A DNA stretch of 64,000 bases from Ancylostoma caninum (Eukaryota > Nematoda > Chromadorea > Rhabditida > Ancylostomatidae). Made by a program: the position numbers and the translations under genes. Under the pieces are notes generated by a model that saw nothing but the letters and a program-made list of their open reading frames with translations, did not search any database and was not told the origin of the DNA. Positions 11,669-25,900 of this stretch are shown one piece after another (position 1 is the stretch's first letter; each line of letters opens with the position of its first letter). Location of the stretch: assembly GCA_037903475.1 (NCBI GenBank), contig JBAJFG010000611.1, positions 3,348,001 through 3,412,000 of the forward strand, in the 5' to 3' direction.

Positions 11669-14600
11669 GTAAAAATCTCGCGAATAATTCAGTGCCCTTT
11701 TTTGGACACACAATGCTGAGAAGAATGATGTTCAACGACAAATGAGGGCTTAGCCAAACTCAGCGGGAGTTCGTTTATCCTCAGACTTGTGCTTATTGTG
11801 TGCTCCGCCCGCTCCGCGTATCGCACACTCGGTTAACTGCTCTTCAAGTGAATCGTCTTCGCCCTATTTGAGCACTGATTTATTCAGATTCGCATACACC
11901 TAGCACTTGTTATTGTGCATTTACCTACTCGAACCTGCGCCCAATGTGAACGAATTTCCACCTCTGTGTCGCTTTTTTTTCAGAAATTGCTTCACTTGAC
12001 GACTTCGCAAAGCAGTACTTGTCAAAGTTTCTTTTCTTGTCTGACCCGTACCGGCTCCTCTTCACACGGCATTCGCGATGAAGCCGAACATGCGAAAAAG
12101 GTCATCCATCTTTCAAGAAGTCGACCATTCTTTCACAGTGAGTTTTTCATCTCGACATTATATCAAATATTAATAGTGCTCCGTGACTTTCTCATGCTTC
12201 ATGGAAAAGTTCCAGGAAGTCCGAAGCATTTCACAGTTCTGTAGATTATGTTTCTTTCTATTCTTCTTATCCCAATGCTCCCACTTTTATACAGACGAGA
12301 AAAAAGAAGAAGAAAACAGTATACCCAATTTTCGTGTCATTCCTACCATTGTATAGAAATTCTATGAGAGTATGGCCTTCTCTGGAATTTAGCAGCGGTA
12401 TGGGAAGATCATACAAATCCGGAAACCATCAAAATTGCAACGTTTGGTCCTTTATTTCCTATCTTCTGTTCGTCCAGTTCTTCTTCCTGCATCAAGATGC
12501 CTGATGTTTTACCTGATCTTATAGTACTACTGATTTCCATGTGCTATATCCTCCTCTGGAGCGATATCCTTGCTAAAGATCCCAGCTTTCTTCGGGCAAC
12601 TCGCACGAAACATTCCCTTCATCTTGGTCTTTGAAACTTTCGCTGTCTCTCGTTGCACGTTTATGTATCACTAATGACCTAATGTGATGACTGATATTAA
12701 ATCCAGCTATACGTAATTTCTCCCTGATTTTCTAAGGTCATTAAGAATAACTCTCTCTCTCTTTCTATCAAGCCTCGATTTTTCCACGTAAACTAGCCTA
12801 ACATAGGCAACAACTGCTTCAGTCCACGTGAAATGGAATTAGCGCTGGAGTGGGCTGATTCTGGCACATTCTGTATTCGAGCGCATTGCAGCTGTTCCTT
12901 GAAGGCTTGTGACAACAACATTCGCTCGCGATTCTCTGAAACCCCTCTCATCTTGCGCGGCTGTGAAATATGGAGCATTTGAAGTCGCATTTATCTTGCG
13001 TGCAGCAGAAAAACTCGCGGTAAAAAGCAAAACCATCAAGGAAGTCATGTTTAAAAGAGCCGAGGTGATCAATGGCTTGTTGAGGGTATTGCTCGGATAT
13101 GGCCTCTATAAAAGCTTCCTCTCTCAGTCCACTTCTTACTATTTATTGGTACCGGTGATAACTTTGTGAAGAAATGGGTACAGTTTGAGCGCGAAAGTTC
13201 GGTGGTGGTTTTTATAGCATCCTTTTCATTACTGGAAACATAAAGTGTTTTACAGGAATTTACAGAGAGGGTGCGGGAGAGGAAGTAGAAGTAGCACTTG
13301 TTGCGATGCTTTAATCGTGAATCAGGAAACATTCCACGTCCTTCCATACTGCAGAATTCCATTGAAGAACACGATATATTATTTAGCTACATTTCTTATT
13401 ATTACACTTTGTAAATGTAGAGTTCTTCTTTAAAAAACCCATAGACGGATTAAAGAGAATGCATGTCTTTGCTACTCCACGTGAGTGTCTACAACTCTCT
13501 TAAAAATTTGAAATTATAAATTCCTCCCCAGCAGAAGTTTTACAGGAAGTTTCTAGAAGAAATATACATAATTTTGGCCGATACTGTATGCTGCAAAGTG
13601 TCGCAATACATCCAAAGCTAATTTATCCACGCTTTTAAACAAAATGTCCGTGTGTCCGTTTTTTAGCCTTTCTCATCATTATTAGGAAGCCTTTCCTCAA
13701 ATGATGGAACATTGCTGCTAGATAAGTGGTGAACGATTGAGTGACTATAATGAGGAAGCTGTGCCCTACTGGGATTCCCCGTCCTGAGTGAATCTGATTA
13801 GATATGATGTGAACTTATTATCCTAGCGTTCTCCCTGGAGTGACGATTTTTCGAACTGTCGTTTATTAAAGCGGCTCAGATTTTGGAAGGAAAAAAAACA
13901 GAAAAGAGGGAAGAATGAAGGGGTATCAGTAGACAAGATCAGAAAATTGAGAAACGGGAGTGGATAAACATGTGCCAGCTCTCTTCAGTGCACTCCGAGG
14001 ACCTTGGGACTTTTTCTGCCCCCATTTGAGGAGATTTCCTTGACCACTTGCAAATCGCGTTAGCCAGTGAGTTAGTTGTTTTCCTAGGAAAAGATGCTCA
14101 CTCGAGCTTAGTTGTTTTCCTAGAAAAAGATGCTTACTCCGGGAGCGCTCCTACCAGTAAGGCAGGCCCAATATCAAAGAAAGCTGTGCCATCATCGAAA
14201 TGGCCTGACTTCACAGGAAATTACCTTCAAGCCAAATTTGATGAATGTGGATGACTTGTGAATAGGATGGACTTCCTCGGTTGATAAAATGGGATCCAAA
14301 CCTTTTTTTCTCGGACCCGATTCTCTATACTTCCATACAAGCTTTTACAAAATGCCAATTGCAGAATTCCAATATGCTGCCTAGGTTAAAATATTGTAAT
14401 GGGGCATACTTTGTTTGTTCAAGCAAATGCTGTTCATTTTTTTCTTCTTTAGCATCATCCGAATATCAATTGCAAGACCTGATAGTGCATATAAATTAAT
14501 TACAACATGAGGTGCTTGTCCCAGTAAGGGCATTTTCTGCAGAATACAAGCAGAGAATTCTTTGCATTCCCACAAATCAGTATTCAACTCTAATTGCTTG

Positions 14601-16452
14601 CTGCGAATTCCAATTACCTCCTACTTGTCGCCAATCTCTCTAGTTTACAAATTCATTTAGATTCAGGACAACGAAATATTCAAGTTCCTGGATTGCTTGC
14701 ACGGTTTCTCCTCCCTCCGCCGCTCTCATTTGAACATGTCCTCAATCCTTGATGCTGGAATCATGATCATGCGGCTGCGGTGGGCCTAAGGGCGTGTGAA
14801 ACAAATGAAAAAAAAGTTCTTCATGAAGAAGAAGACTGAAGACAGAAGGAAACTCGGATTGCAATCATGAAGGAGCTTTCCTTCTGGCTAATGGTGAAGT
14901 CTTTCCCTCCTCCAAATAGTCTTGCAAAAGCAGCTGTTGGGTAATTAAAAAATGCGGATGCAAGGCTAAGGAGCTTTTGATGTGGATGATTCTGGAGAAA
15001 TCCTAAGTACTTTAATATCATTAGCTAATGGTATGTTCAGTGAAGAGACAATATCTTTGTTGACTTCCGTTCTAATAAGTTTCTCTCCTAGATGATTTCT
15101 TCGAGCGCCACCCGGGAGAGTAGTGATCTGCCCCTACTAATAGAATAGACAAGTTCTTCCTGAAAAATTTGTGTACATCGTCGCAGCGATTTGCCTCAGT
15201 CACAAACAGGAAGCAATGTGAAGAATATAACACCCCACTTTTCGCTATGAAATCCCGTCCATTCATACTGAGCCGAAACCTCAGAATCATCCTGAGAGCG
15301 TTAATGAATCCAGCAACTGTTTTCAAAACCTCTCTTTTCTCACTATTCCGTTCGAATGTTTTGTCGTATGCGAGGACCTTTTAGAAGCAGCGTTGTTCTG
15401 AAGTGGCATAATCCGAGACGCTCGGCTTCCTTTTTCCAAGAACCACTACTGAGTGATTCACTGAAAACAGCAGTAGGCCATAACAACGCGTTCTTTAAAT
15501 ACACCTCTCGATCATCGCTGGTGTTCCGGCGGAGACTATTATGTTGTGCTGCGCAGATTTAAGCTCATAACATTACTATTCGTCTTTACTTTGACGCATG
15601 AACTTTTGAATGCACCATTCCTCATAGCTTACGCAGTTCTACAAACGAATTCGGAAAGCGATTGCCTATACCGTTGGTGAAATACGAAAGTCCTTTTCAT
15701 CTAAAGCAGCAGGGATAGTTGGATCAACAAAGAAGTGGATTCAGTGCTTGAGGTCTGCATCTCCCTCCAACTGGGAGAGCTAATCTACATAAATGTGTGG
15801 ATGCTGCATGAACGCTAAGATGTTATTCTGTAGGATTTCTTGTGTGCATGACACATGAATGTGTGAAGTCTCACATTTGTCACACTCACAGATTGATGTG
15901 CCAGTAAACCAGAATTAGAAAGCTAGAACTTCAGAGGAAAGGTCGTATTTTGTGCCAGCTCGAGAAGCTTCTTTCGTGCACTCGTTTTCAAGAACCTATT
16001 ATGATCGGGATGAAGAATTTCGTTGTTAACGGTGATTTGGGACAAAGAGGAATCAAGATAGTCATTTAGTTACCTTAGCCGTATAAGGCATTCCAGCAAG
16101 AATTATCTTAATATAATTGGAAGGGAGGAGCGATAGCCTTCGGTTATGTATTGGATCCGATTTTAATTTTGTCACATGCAGTTTCCGTGAAAACCCGGAC
16201 TTTCCTGACCAGGGTCACAGTTAATGCTGGTACTGTCTAGAAATTCGACCAATTCATGTCGTTGCTGTTCAGAATTCAAATCTGGTCTATCAAAACAAAT
16301 ATGTGCTCTAAGATAGAAGATAAAAACTGTTTCGAATATGCAAACCCTTCTAGATCAGCTAACAATCTGTGTTTTGAGCAGGACCGGGAGCTAGCAATTA
16401 CTGCTCGAAGTACATAAGATAAGTTAAAAAATCAAGAGAATTACACACCGCG
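11669..16452. other. gene-poor AT-rich DNA; presumed 5' intron of rab-37
   Basis: It contains a possible short exon at 13557-13597 and a strong donor at 12138, but no secure exon. A short direct duplication at about 14070-14138 repeats GTTTTCCTAG followed by AAAAGATGC. Nothing else was recognised. Confidence 0.4.
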
Positions 16453-19400
16453 TCATAAGGTGCAGTAAGGTGTTCTTTGCACATTGGAGAAGTTCAGTCC
16501 AGTTGCTCTGAACTAAAATGATGACGTTGACGAAATCCGCAATTGTTCATCTTGTTGATTTGATTGGACCTACCATCCGCTAGGTGATCTTACCGAAGGG
16601 AGACCTCCTTGTCCTAGCTGTCGACTCCGACGACTCAGTCTTTTGTTTATACATAGTTTGAAGCTTTTGCTGCATTCTCCATTCAATTTACAGAACCGCG
16701 TAATTTTTGTGGTGGCATCAATGCGAGCTATTTCGCCTCTAAATGTTTTCCCTGAAACATTCACTATTAGAGGGGCCTTAAATTTACCCTAGTTAAACTG
16801 CTAATGTAGCGGTGTCATACGCATTAGATGATTACAGTAATTACTGCCAATTTCACTACTTGTATAAAAAAAGTCATAGTGCCAAAGGCAAGCAAGTTAC
16901 CGATCACTCCCAGTAGAGAAGGAAATTGATGAGCCAAAGCCAACTCCTCACATTTTTTTGCATACAAGTTGCACGAAAAAAGACTTGTCATTGCAAGCTG
17001 CAAAGTAAGAACTGGAATACATGAAAAAATAGCTATATCCATCAGCGCAAGACGCATCTAACGTATTTCAGTTGAAACTCATAAATTGCCCATGCTATTC
17101 AAATGAAGCTAATGAGACTCGGCTAATAATTCCACTACAGAGTATCACATAAGTGAGTGCATGTTCTCTAGCACAGTCAACATGTACTGCTTTTTGATAA
17201 CACTTGAATAAGGGGGTTCCGATCCAGGATCACGAAATCTGGCATACCGTTCATGAGATCACTTCGTTTTCTCGAAAACTCTCCTACTAACTCAGCTCAC
17301 TCTTCTACTTATGGAGCATATGCTGTTATAAGATCCGTACAGCATATTCCTTCTAGAATAGATATTTTTCGATACTAATCTTGGCAATATTCTACTTTCT
17401 TCCAATGCGAAACTTTTGTGAGTGCTTTTTTTCAAGACATTAACCTCCCCGGATCAAGCGCCTTGGATTTGACTCGCCAAGTAGAAAACAAAAATGTGTT
17501 CACCGATTGTACGCAGTCAACGGAGTAAGAAAATCCATTGTGAATTGGAAGTGTAAGTGTGATGGGTAAGTGCTACGAGCACGAGATTAGCAATCCTCCC
17601 AGTGATGCAACAAGGCTCTGAATACGAAAAAACAAGCTTGTGACCTGTAACATATAACCGAGCCGGAGGATATCCCTCCATTAGACCAGGTATTTCGTCG
17701 ATAGCAAGGTCTTCAGGTCTCTTCAGGTCTTCATGTGGATCTGAGTGCTTAAGAATGAGAGGTCTGCTCTGGATCAAATGCGTCCTTTCCAAACCTGAAA
17801 AACCACTTAAGCTTATCGCTTTTTCTTGGCACGGCAGCAAACGAAGCACGGATCCCTCGTGTAGGTTCACACTTTCGGAGCCTTTAGTGCAATATGAGAA
17901 GAACCAGGCGCCGAAAAAAAAAAGGAAAAAGAGGTTGACTTTCTCGTCGACTTCCTCTTCAACTTTAGAAAGAGGAAACTGAGTTGTGTAGATAAAACCA
18001 TGCATTATCCTGAAAACGATTGAAAGAATTTTTCAAATGCATAGAACACATCATCAAAAAATACAACGAGTAGATGAAGAGATTGTGTTCAAAAAAGGTA
18101 CGAACCTAAGCTTAGTCCAAATAAACTTGGAGCATTCTTAAGTGAAATTGTTTCTGACCACTCATACCTCATACACTCATAGTGAATTCACAAATCCTGG
18201 CAAGATTCAAAGTTTGCTAGAGTCACTAGGCTCTTGTTCTCAGGAGTTATGGAAACGACAACTCACGAAGTTGTACGTATAGTTACGGACATGATTCATT
18301 TCACTGGGTTTGCTATTATGCTTACTTCCCGACGCTGCTCACAAGTTCCTGTCAAATAGTAACATGTGGAAACCTCTGCGTTTGTCGTATTTCTTTCCCA
18401 AATGAATAATTTTCATGATTATGCAAATACATTCTGAGGGCTCCAGAGCAAATGTGGACATAGATGTGCTTTCTCTGGGCTCCGAGCATCATTGATATCA
18501 CCCATGGTAAACTTGTTAACGTACTCAACTTACCCTTTACCTTACACCACATACGCCCTGTTTTTCTGATCGTCTTAGTTATAAAACGGTGCCAGTGCCT
18601 GACATTGGCGGTCGGAATAGCAATGCTCCTGCAAAAATGCAATTGCCCTTGGTGAAGGCAAATTTCGCCTTGTCCACCATATCATCAAGCCACTGAGAAT
18701 TTCTTCTTCACAGAATATCCATTCATTTTTGTCAGAAAGAGGCAAGGATAAATGACAGAGTAAGAGAAGGAAAGATGCATCAGATCAACAAAATTCTCCA
18801 CTAATCGTATTGAAGGCTCATCCTGTAATACCAATAGTGCGTACAGCCGGACCATTTCCGGGATAGGCTTGGATCACTGCGACTAATAGCGCTGACACAT
18901 CCTTAAGAAGGCTTTGAGCCTGGAAAGAATTCGAAATTGTTGTTATGAAATCTGAGCAAAATTGTTGAAGTATCGTTAATACTGATGTTGTCATTCTTAT
19001 TACTTATTATTTTATTTTTAGGTAATGCTCCTCGGCGATAGCTGCACTGGAAAAACATGCTTGTTGGTCCGATATAAAGACGGTGCATTCCTGAATAACA
19101 ATTTCATTTCTACAGTAGGGATTGACTACCGGGTAAGTCTTAAAATATCGGTGAAAGGGTTTTGAATCAAAAGAGACTTAGTGAAAGATGGGCTCTAATT
19201 CCTATTCGATTCTTATTTCATGCCAACGGACGGGCTTAACCAGCTACAGCAGAAAATATGTGAAGTGTCCAACTGAAGGCTTAGGATATCCACGCTTAGG
19301 ATATCCACATGAGGAATTGTAGTCATATTTATAAAATACTGTTTCACTGGAAATCTTCAAGAATTGGCAGCTTACCTCATGAATCAATGATGATGTTAAT

Positions 19401-19978
19401 TCGTTTCGTCGCCATTTGCTAAAAAACCTCCTACCTTCAATCTCAGTCTTCCGAATTTCTGAAACTTCTCAATGAAACCCTAGAAAATCTAAAAAGAAAA
19501 GAGGATAAAGTAAAATATAGCAGAAAGTGTAACACGCAAAAAAAAGAATTCTGCTGATTCTCGCTCACGATGCTCATGCCCTCACCACGTAACTATTTGA
19601 CTTTACTCGGGAAGTCTTTACAGGATGATTCCACCATAAACGATGAAATATCCCAATATTGAGACTTCTTCCGGTGAAAAGGAAGCAACGAGTCTTGCTG
19701 TAGGTTTAACCAAGGTCACCACGTCCTGTACTTCAGAACACTGCACTCACTGTATAACAACAATTATCTGGACGTGGTTTATCCATAAAGAAGGGCTTAC
19801 TCTTGTTGAACGAGATTCCAATGTTTCTCAAATGTTCGCAATGTTTCGAAATAAGATAATGAAGACGATGTTTCTTATTCAAACAGCCAACTAAGTAGGG
19901 TTTTGACGCAATGTATGCCCATGTGTTCTTGACGCATTTCTCGTCCGGAACAAGAACAACAAAAAGGGAACCATCCAT
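16453..19978 (-). CDS. probable unrecognised multi-exon gene antisense to rab-37
   Basis: Minus-strand exons with good signals and matching phases. First group: 19978-19751 ([14 protein letters not shown]..., donor GTGAGT), 19479-19435 ([15 protein letters not shown], donor GTAGGA) and 18919-18818 (AQSLLKDVSALLVAVIQAYP...), all joined in phase 0. Second group: 18628-18541 (SIAIPTANVRHWHRF..., donor GTAAAG), 18348-18326 (ELVSSVG), 18009 onward (IMHGFIYTTQFPLSKVEEE), 16997-16901 (KKCEELALAHQFPSLLG), 16751-16594 (GEIARIDATTKITRF..., donor GTAAGA) and 16512-16453 ending in TGA. Junctions 1-2-3 and, in the second group, 1-2-3 and 4-5-6 agree in phase. The links 18818 to 18628 and 18009 to 16997 are unresolved: a +1 shift follows 18822, where DEPSIRLVENFVDLM continues in another frame. 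I recognise no domain. The rab-37 exon at 19022-19132 would sit inside an intron of this gene. Confidence 0.45.
18073..18096 (+). CDS. rab-37: alternative candidate first exon of rab-37
   Basis: ATGAAGAGATTGTGTTCAAA plus AAAG ends exactly at a strong GTACGA donor in phase 0. It would give MKRLCSKK directly before the P-loop exon at 19022. It competes with the 11575/13557 model; both could exist as alternative promoters. Confidence 0.3.
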
Positions 19979-22900
19979 TAGATATACAAGTGAGTACGTA
20001 AATAAATGAATATAGATGGTGTGCTCTAGAATAGCTCTCATATTGCTGGCATGCTCACTTGTAAAACATCGAACATGCGCGCACAAGTACATAATAGGAA
20101 TGCGAGGACACAGAAAAGAAATTTTGAATAATGGAGTGGCTAGATAGCGGGCATCGGATAACACATTATGGATGCTGGCAGCATGTAGTACTTTCTGGCC
20201 ACATTACATTTATACATAGAAGGGGCCATAAGCGTGTAAAGAACGGATAGTACTGTTGTTTCATGTAAAATGCGCTACTGCTAGAGTTTAAACTTAAGAG
20301 CTGTTTTCGTCTTGGAGGACAATAGTGCAGAACCTTAGTAATCAAGTGTCTCACTATTTTTTTTGGCGAATGCAAATGAAAACATAACAAAGTGTGAATT
20401 TCCAGCGATCTTGTAGGCATCGCACACTTAGCAGGATTTTTTTTTCGCGGTATTGTAATACGTACTCTCAAATCTATCTTAACACAAGACTGAATATTAG
20501 TTGATATTACATAAATTAGGATGTTAATGACATCACAAAGTGAGCTCAGAATCATCAGTAACAGTTTGGTCGTTAGGAATTCACTGCGACTTACATTTGT
20601 ATACCTGTAGCGCTGTAGATGTTGGGTTGGTGAAAAAGTTCTGCAACACTCGCAAGTAGTCCATTGGAAATGGATTTCTTCATTAAAACAAAATCTCAGT
20701 CGATGCTATATTTACCATTACTGTGTGGTATCTTTGCACCTTTCCCATCTTTTCGGCAGCTTCTCTGTTCCTTCCTGCCAGAACGTCGGAGGCTGTGGTT
20801 CGAAAAGCTTTGACAGCTCATTTTCGAGCCCCTCTTAATTCCCAAGCCTCATTTCCCCTAGATGCTTGCTCTTGGCCAGGAAGAGGTGACTGTCCGACAG
20901 GGCAAGGTGTTACGAATACGGAATGTGTGAAAGAAATTCCCAACCGAGATTCTGAGTCTTCTCACGACTTGCGCTTAGAAAGTGCGCGTGAGCATTATCT
21001 TGCAGAAGGTGAACATTTGCTCCTCCCGGGCGTTTTTACGGATTGCACCTGCCAACTTCTGGGGTTGGGTAGGACAGAGTTCCTCGTCATTGTGGTGCCA
21101 CTACTCAGAAACTCTGAGTAAAGCATTCTTTGTGGCTCCACCGGCAACATTTAAAAACCCTCTTTTCGGGCGAGTCCGCTTTTGACTGTTTTGGAAGTGA
21201 TTCCGGGCACGGAATCCACTGGCGCTGCTGTGCGTTGTTCGCATAGAGGACCAAGCTTCCACACCCACTTGCAACATCGTTTAGAAAGTCCTTCTCATGT
21301 GGCCCAAGAAACAGCGGCTCCTCGACGCTAACCTGACTTGACTTTAAGATTCGCACAACACACGAGGTACTCATGACTGGACAACTTTGCTTGAGCAGTG
21401 CAAGCGAGGATCCTCGATGGAGGTCGCATAGCCGCATTAGATTGTCTTCGCCAACTTTCAGTTGTCGACATCTGAGCTCGTCTTCAGGGTGTCCCTCAAA
21501 TCATCGTCATTAACGGTCGACGCACGTCCAGACCGTGGGTGACTTTCAAGCATTTCGTCAGACTCGAAGCCCTGGTACCATCGAGGGGCCGTCGAATGGT
21601 AAATAACGGTCCCTTCAAACGAAGCGTATATATTGACGTCGGCGCCTCCTACAGGATGTCTTTGCAGGACTAGACAAAAGAGCGAAGTTAGACTCGACTG
21701 GCCGAAGGCATTATTACTCGGACACTAAAAGAACTACTCTAGTATGCCCTTCGCTTGAAAGCTTTACGAACATACTGCGTTAAACCGACACAAGGTCCTA
21801 CCTGTCAAGCTGCTTTTGCGTTTTAGATGTGGAAATAAAGAGTGCTGCAGAACTTTTTCACCAACCCAATAGTTACTATCCATGCGTGATGCTCACATGA
21901 TGTGAATTCCTCACATGATGAAGTTCTTGTCATGTTCTTTTATTGCTCTACCCTGTCCGGAAATCCCACGTAAATTGAGTGCGAAGTACATCATTTGCTT
22001 CGGATTAGTTTACTGAGGGTACTCTGATATTTTGATTGCTTTTTTTTTGGTTTTTTTTCCTGATACTTCAAGGATCTTTTTTTGGTTTTGCAACTAAAAA
22101 TGTTCGAATAAAGTTGATGAAAATCGGATAAAAACGATATAATAACATATGACTAGTCACTGACACTGTTCTGTACCTTTTGCAGAATAGAAAGGAATGA
22201 AATTACGTGCTCAGGGATAATGAAAGCACTACATCGGAATTCATGTGCCCATGAAAGTTGTTACTTTCCAGTTTATATAACGTGGACGAGTTGTCCAGGC
22301 AAACATATTATTTACATTTGTCATCCGAGCGGTTTGACTGCATAGGTGAGCATCAGCGAGCAGTGGCAAAAAAATCGTTCATTTTTGATTGGATGAAAGT
22401 CTTGGATCTTCAAGGGCAGTTTTTGATTCCCACCAGTCTGCACTAGCCTATTCTATAGTGGGATTCATGAATGTTTCCCGGAAGGTCGCAGGCTTGTCGC
22501 TTAGCCAATTACGTAGACGAGTCTACCTGGCAGGATGTGATGTATGGTTATGCTTATCATATATGTATAAGCATCATCACTAAACAAAGATCAATCGGTT
22601 CAACTAAGCATTTCTGTCCGGGGAATTCGTCCACTTTTGAAGTCTGCGTAGGTCACAACCTTCCTGGGAGCTTTCATATATTCTGACAATGGATAATATC
22701 TGCCTTCTGAAATCGTGCTTGCAGAATATCTTCCAAAACAAAGCGTTCTTAATGGATCTGCAATTGCCATGCTCTTTGATTACTAACAATTTGATTAGTT
22801 TGAGTTGAATGGACTATCCTTTAGGTTCATAGATTTGGAAAGTGGTAACACCTGTGGCAGAATTTTTTAAAGTTCGCGGTGATGTTGTTTATACAGTGGA

Positions 22901-25900
22901 CGAATTTTCCTGGCAGCATGAGTATACCCAATTTAAGTGTCGTCCAAATTAGAGATGACACTTGTGATAAACATTGCAGTATGGGTTTCATCTCACTAGA
23001 GAAACTCGACCGCTTTGATTTTGTGGGAAACCCGCAACCTTCCCTGTAACATTCATGAACCCCACAACTGGTGAACGAGAGAGAAACTTTCACCTCCATC
23101 CAAACGGCCAAGTTTATTGTGAAGTCCTTGGCAAATAAGTGAAATATTCTTGTGGATCACCTATGGTTCCCGTTTCCACAACTGTCATTCTTTGTGTGAT
23201 ATGTTAGTACAGTAGCGTCCACGAAAAGTGACGCTCGGGATCAGCTCTGGCATCATTTTCTGGGCATTTTCAGGCAAAACTGGAACTTAGTGGCTGACTC
23301 TCTCATCACTTTCATTTTTGTATGCATTTCTAGAAAATTCTGTTTTTTTTTCTTTACTGCACTGGTTCCATTGGTACGGTAAACCTTGTAAAAGTGGCAA
23401 TAAGCTATCCTTTCTGGATCGCAATTACTCATTCACGCAACAGGACCTCATGTATCATAGGGACTACCCAGAGTCAACGTGTCAACGCCCCTAAACTAAG
23501 GGGTAAAACAAAGGGCACCCTTCATACAAAGAATAATTGGCAAGGCTCACCTCGCACCTAGCTTGCACCTTGTTAAGGTGTACCTAACTCCACAATATCC
23601 GTTTGGTAATTCTGACAACCCTTATAACTCATTAAGTGCGACTAACCACTTCGTTAGCATCCTTCCAGACCATGTGGTTATAATGATACCTTATACTGGT
23701 GAACTGAATCATGCAAAGAAATCAGAATCGCGCCCAAATTGTTTAAAAGTCTATCCCGCTCTCAAAATTCGTGTGGCAAAATTTTCGGCAATCCTTTTTT
23801 TTCATGGTTTTTTTTCGAAAAATTGGGGGGGGGGGGGGTGGAGCTCTCGCTGTTTGCTGGTCGGTCTTCTTGTTTCACACGTTTTGCCCAATTATCTTGA
23901 TTTTCTCTATGCCGACATGCATCATTGAGATGGCCGGGGTAAACGTGTTAACAGCTTCAAATTTGACCCGTGTGGATCACACATTCTGAGCATGGCTTTG
24001 TTCTCAGAAGCAGCTATCGGTGGCCCTACTTTTACAAATACCTCGGAAACAGCTCTGGGGGAGATGTTTCTAGTGTGCCAAGAAAAATTCTTGTTTTTTT
24101 TTCCTGAAATTGAGCATGACTGGCGTTATTTGGAACAAAATAGCGCATCAGGTTTTTCCGGATATTCCATCTCGAATTGGTTGAAAACTGGAGTATTCAA
24201 GAAAAGAGACAGCATCTCAGTCTTGACGGAGAAGTAGGGAGGGTTGCGAAGTTTTTTTGGGACATTCGATTTTCCAGTTCGTAAAATTTATTCTGTTTTT
24301 ATTCGATCCATTATTATTACGCTGTTGCGAAATTAATTGCCGAAACGGACCCTTCAGTTCAAAGTGTTGTAACTCGGCTCAAACACCATCTTTTCAACGG
24401 TTCGGCAATCGTTCAGTTCGCTAGATCCTCAGCACGGATTGCACTCCTCTCCATCAAAACTGAGATCCCAAGAATTCGCAAACTTTTGGAATGTAGTTTC
24501 AGCATGCTTCAGATCAGCAATCTGCTGCTGTCGCAGGATTGTATCTGGAGCTCGGGAAAATGATATACCATAGGGTAATGGTTTGAAGAAGAAGGGCATT
24601 CAGTGAGAATCACGGTGCCTTACTCCATCAGTTTTTGCTGGATGAGTTTTGGAATGTGAGGCTTAACTTTACCCTGGCGCGGGGGAAAACCAGCTTTTCT
24701 TCTCCACTGCTGATAACATCTACAGCCATCTATAGCAAATTTGCGGTCATCAACTCGGAATTGCAATGATAGTTCTCTGCACTCAATGTTTGGCTGTGCT
24801 GGAGAAGGCTGCAGTGAATCACACCTTTACAGCGAATAGAAATGGGTAGTTTCTGGGGCGAAAAACTGTTAGAAAAGATGTCACAGCGGGTGAGACGCTG
24901 GTCATCTGTCAGATCGTGGGGTGTTCACTTCCGCACCTTTCTTGTCATGTCGATTGAAGTCAAATGTTTTGGAACTGTAGTATAGTCAGCCCCCATTCGT
25001 GCCCTCAACGTCCAAATGTTTGACCCGGTTTAGGTTCCATGAATGTCCTCAACGCTTCATCGTCAGGAACACGACCTGCGGTCACGACATTGGTTGCCTT
25101 GGCAATCAAAATGAACAGAATAAAATTCGCGATCCAATAGCTTATTGAGAAGACCATTTCAAGCCAAAACTAAAGCAGGATTACCGCATAAACAAAGGCA
25201 GGATTACCACATACCTCCGGCAAAGACTGATCGTGAGTCACTAACCACAATCACACCTAAAAATCGCGTCGCCTCACATTTGTTCACGATTAAAAAAAAT
25301 CCTCAGGAAGGAGTTAGCCAGAACGTTCAAGTAGCATTCGAAAGAGGAGGAAAACCTCTACAAGAATGTTACATAAGCTGGGCTAAAGTTGCTCAAATTG
25401 GACAAAAGAAATAATTTTAGTTAAGAATACCCCGAAACGGCAACTATTTTCGCAACAACCTGATAGTATACTATTCACTACATTGTCTGCCTACAAAAAA
25501 TGAAAAGCATTTGGAATAGGGAGCAAACTTAAGTCTTCATTTTCAGAATAAAGTCATCGAGATGGAGAACAAAAAAATTAAACTTCAGGTGCGTTTTTTT
25601 TTCTTTCGCTTTTTATTCAACTTCTGGGGTTCAATGGGCAGATCCAAACTGTCTCCTTAAGCAACGAACACGTATGCAAAGAGCTCAAATTTCTATGAAA
25701 ATTTGTTGATGCCTCAGCAAATCTTAAGAACTCACCAGACTCTAAAATGCCCTTCATCGGCAGGTACGCTAGCCGCGCCAATACGCCCTGAAGTTTCCGA
25801 GTTTCTGGCGTTGCTATGACCCTTCTGCTCTCCCAACCCAAGCGGACACATGTGGCTTTGTGGGGAGAAATGGAAGGGTTATAGCAACGTACAGGATCCC

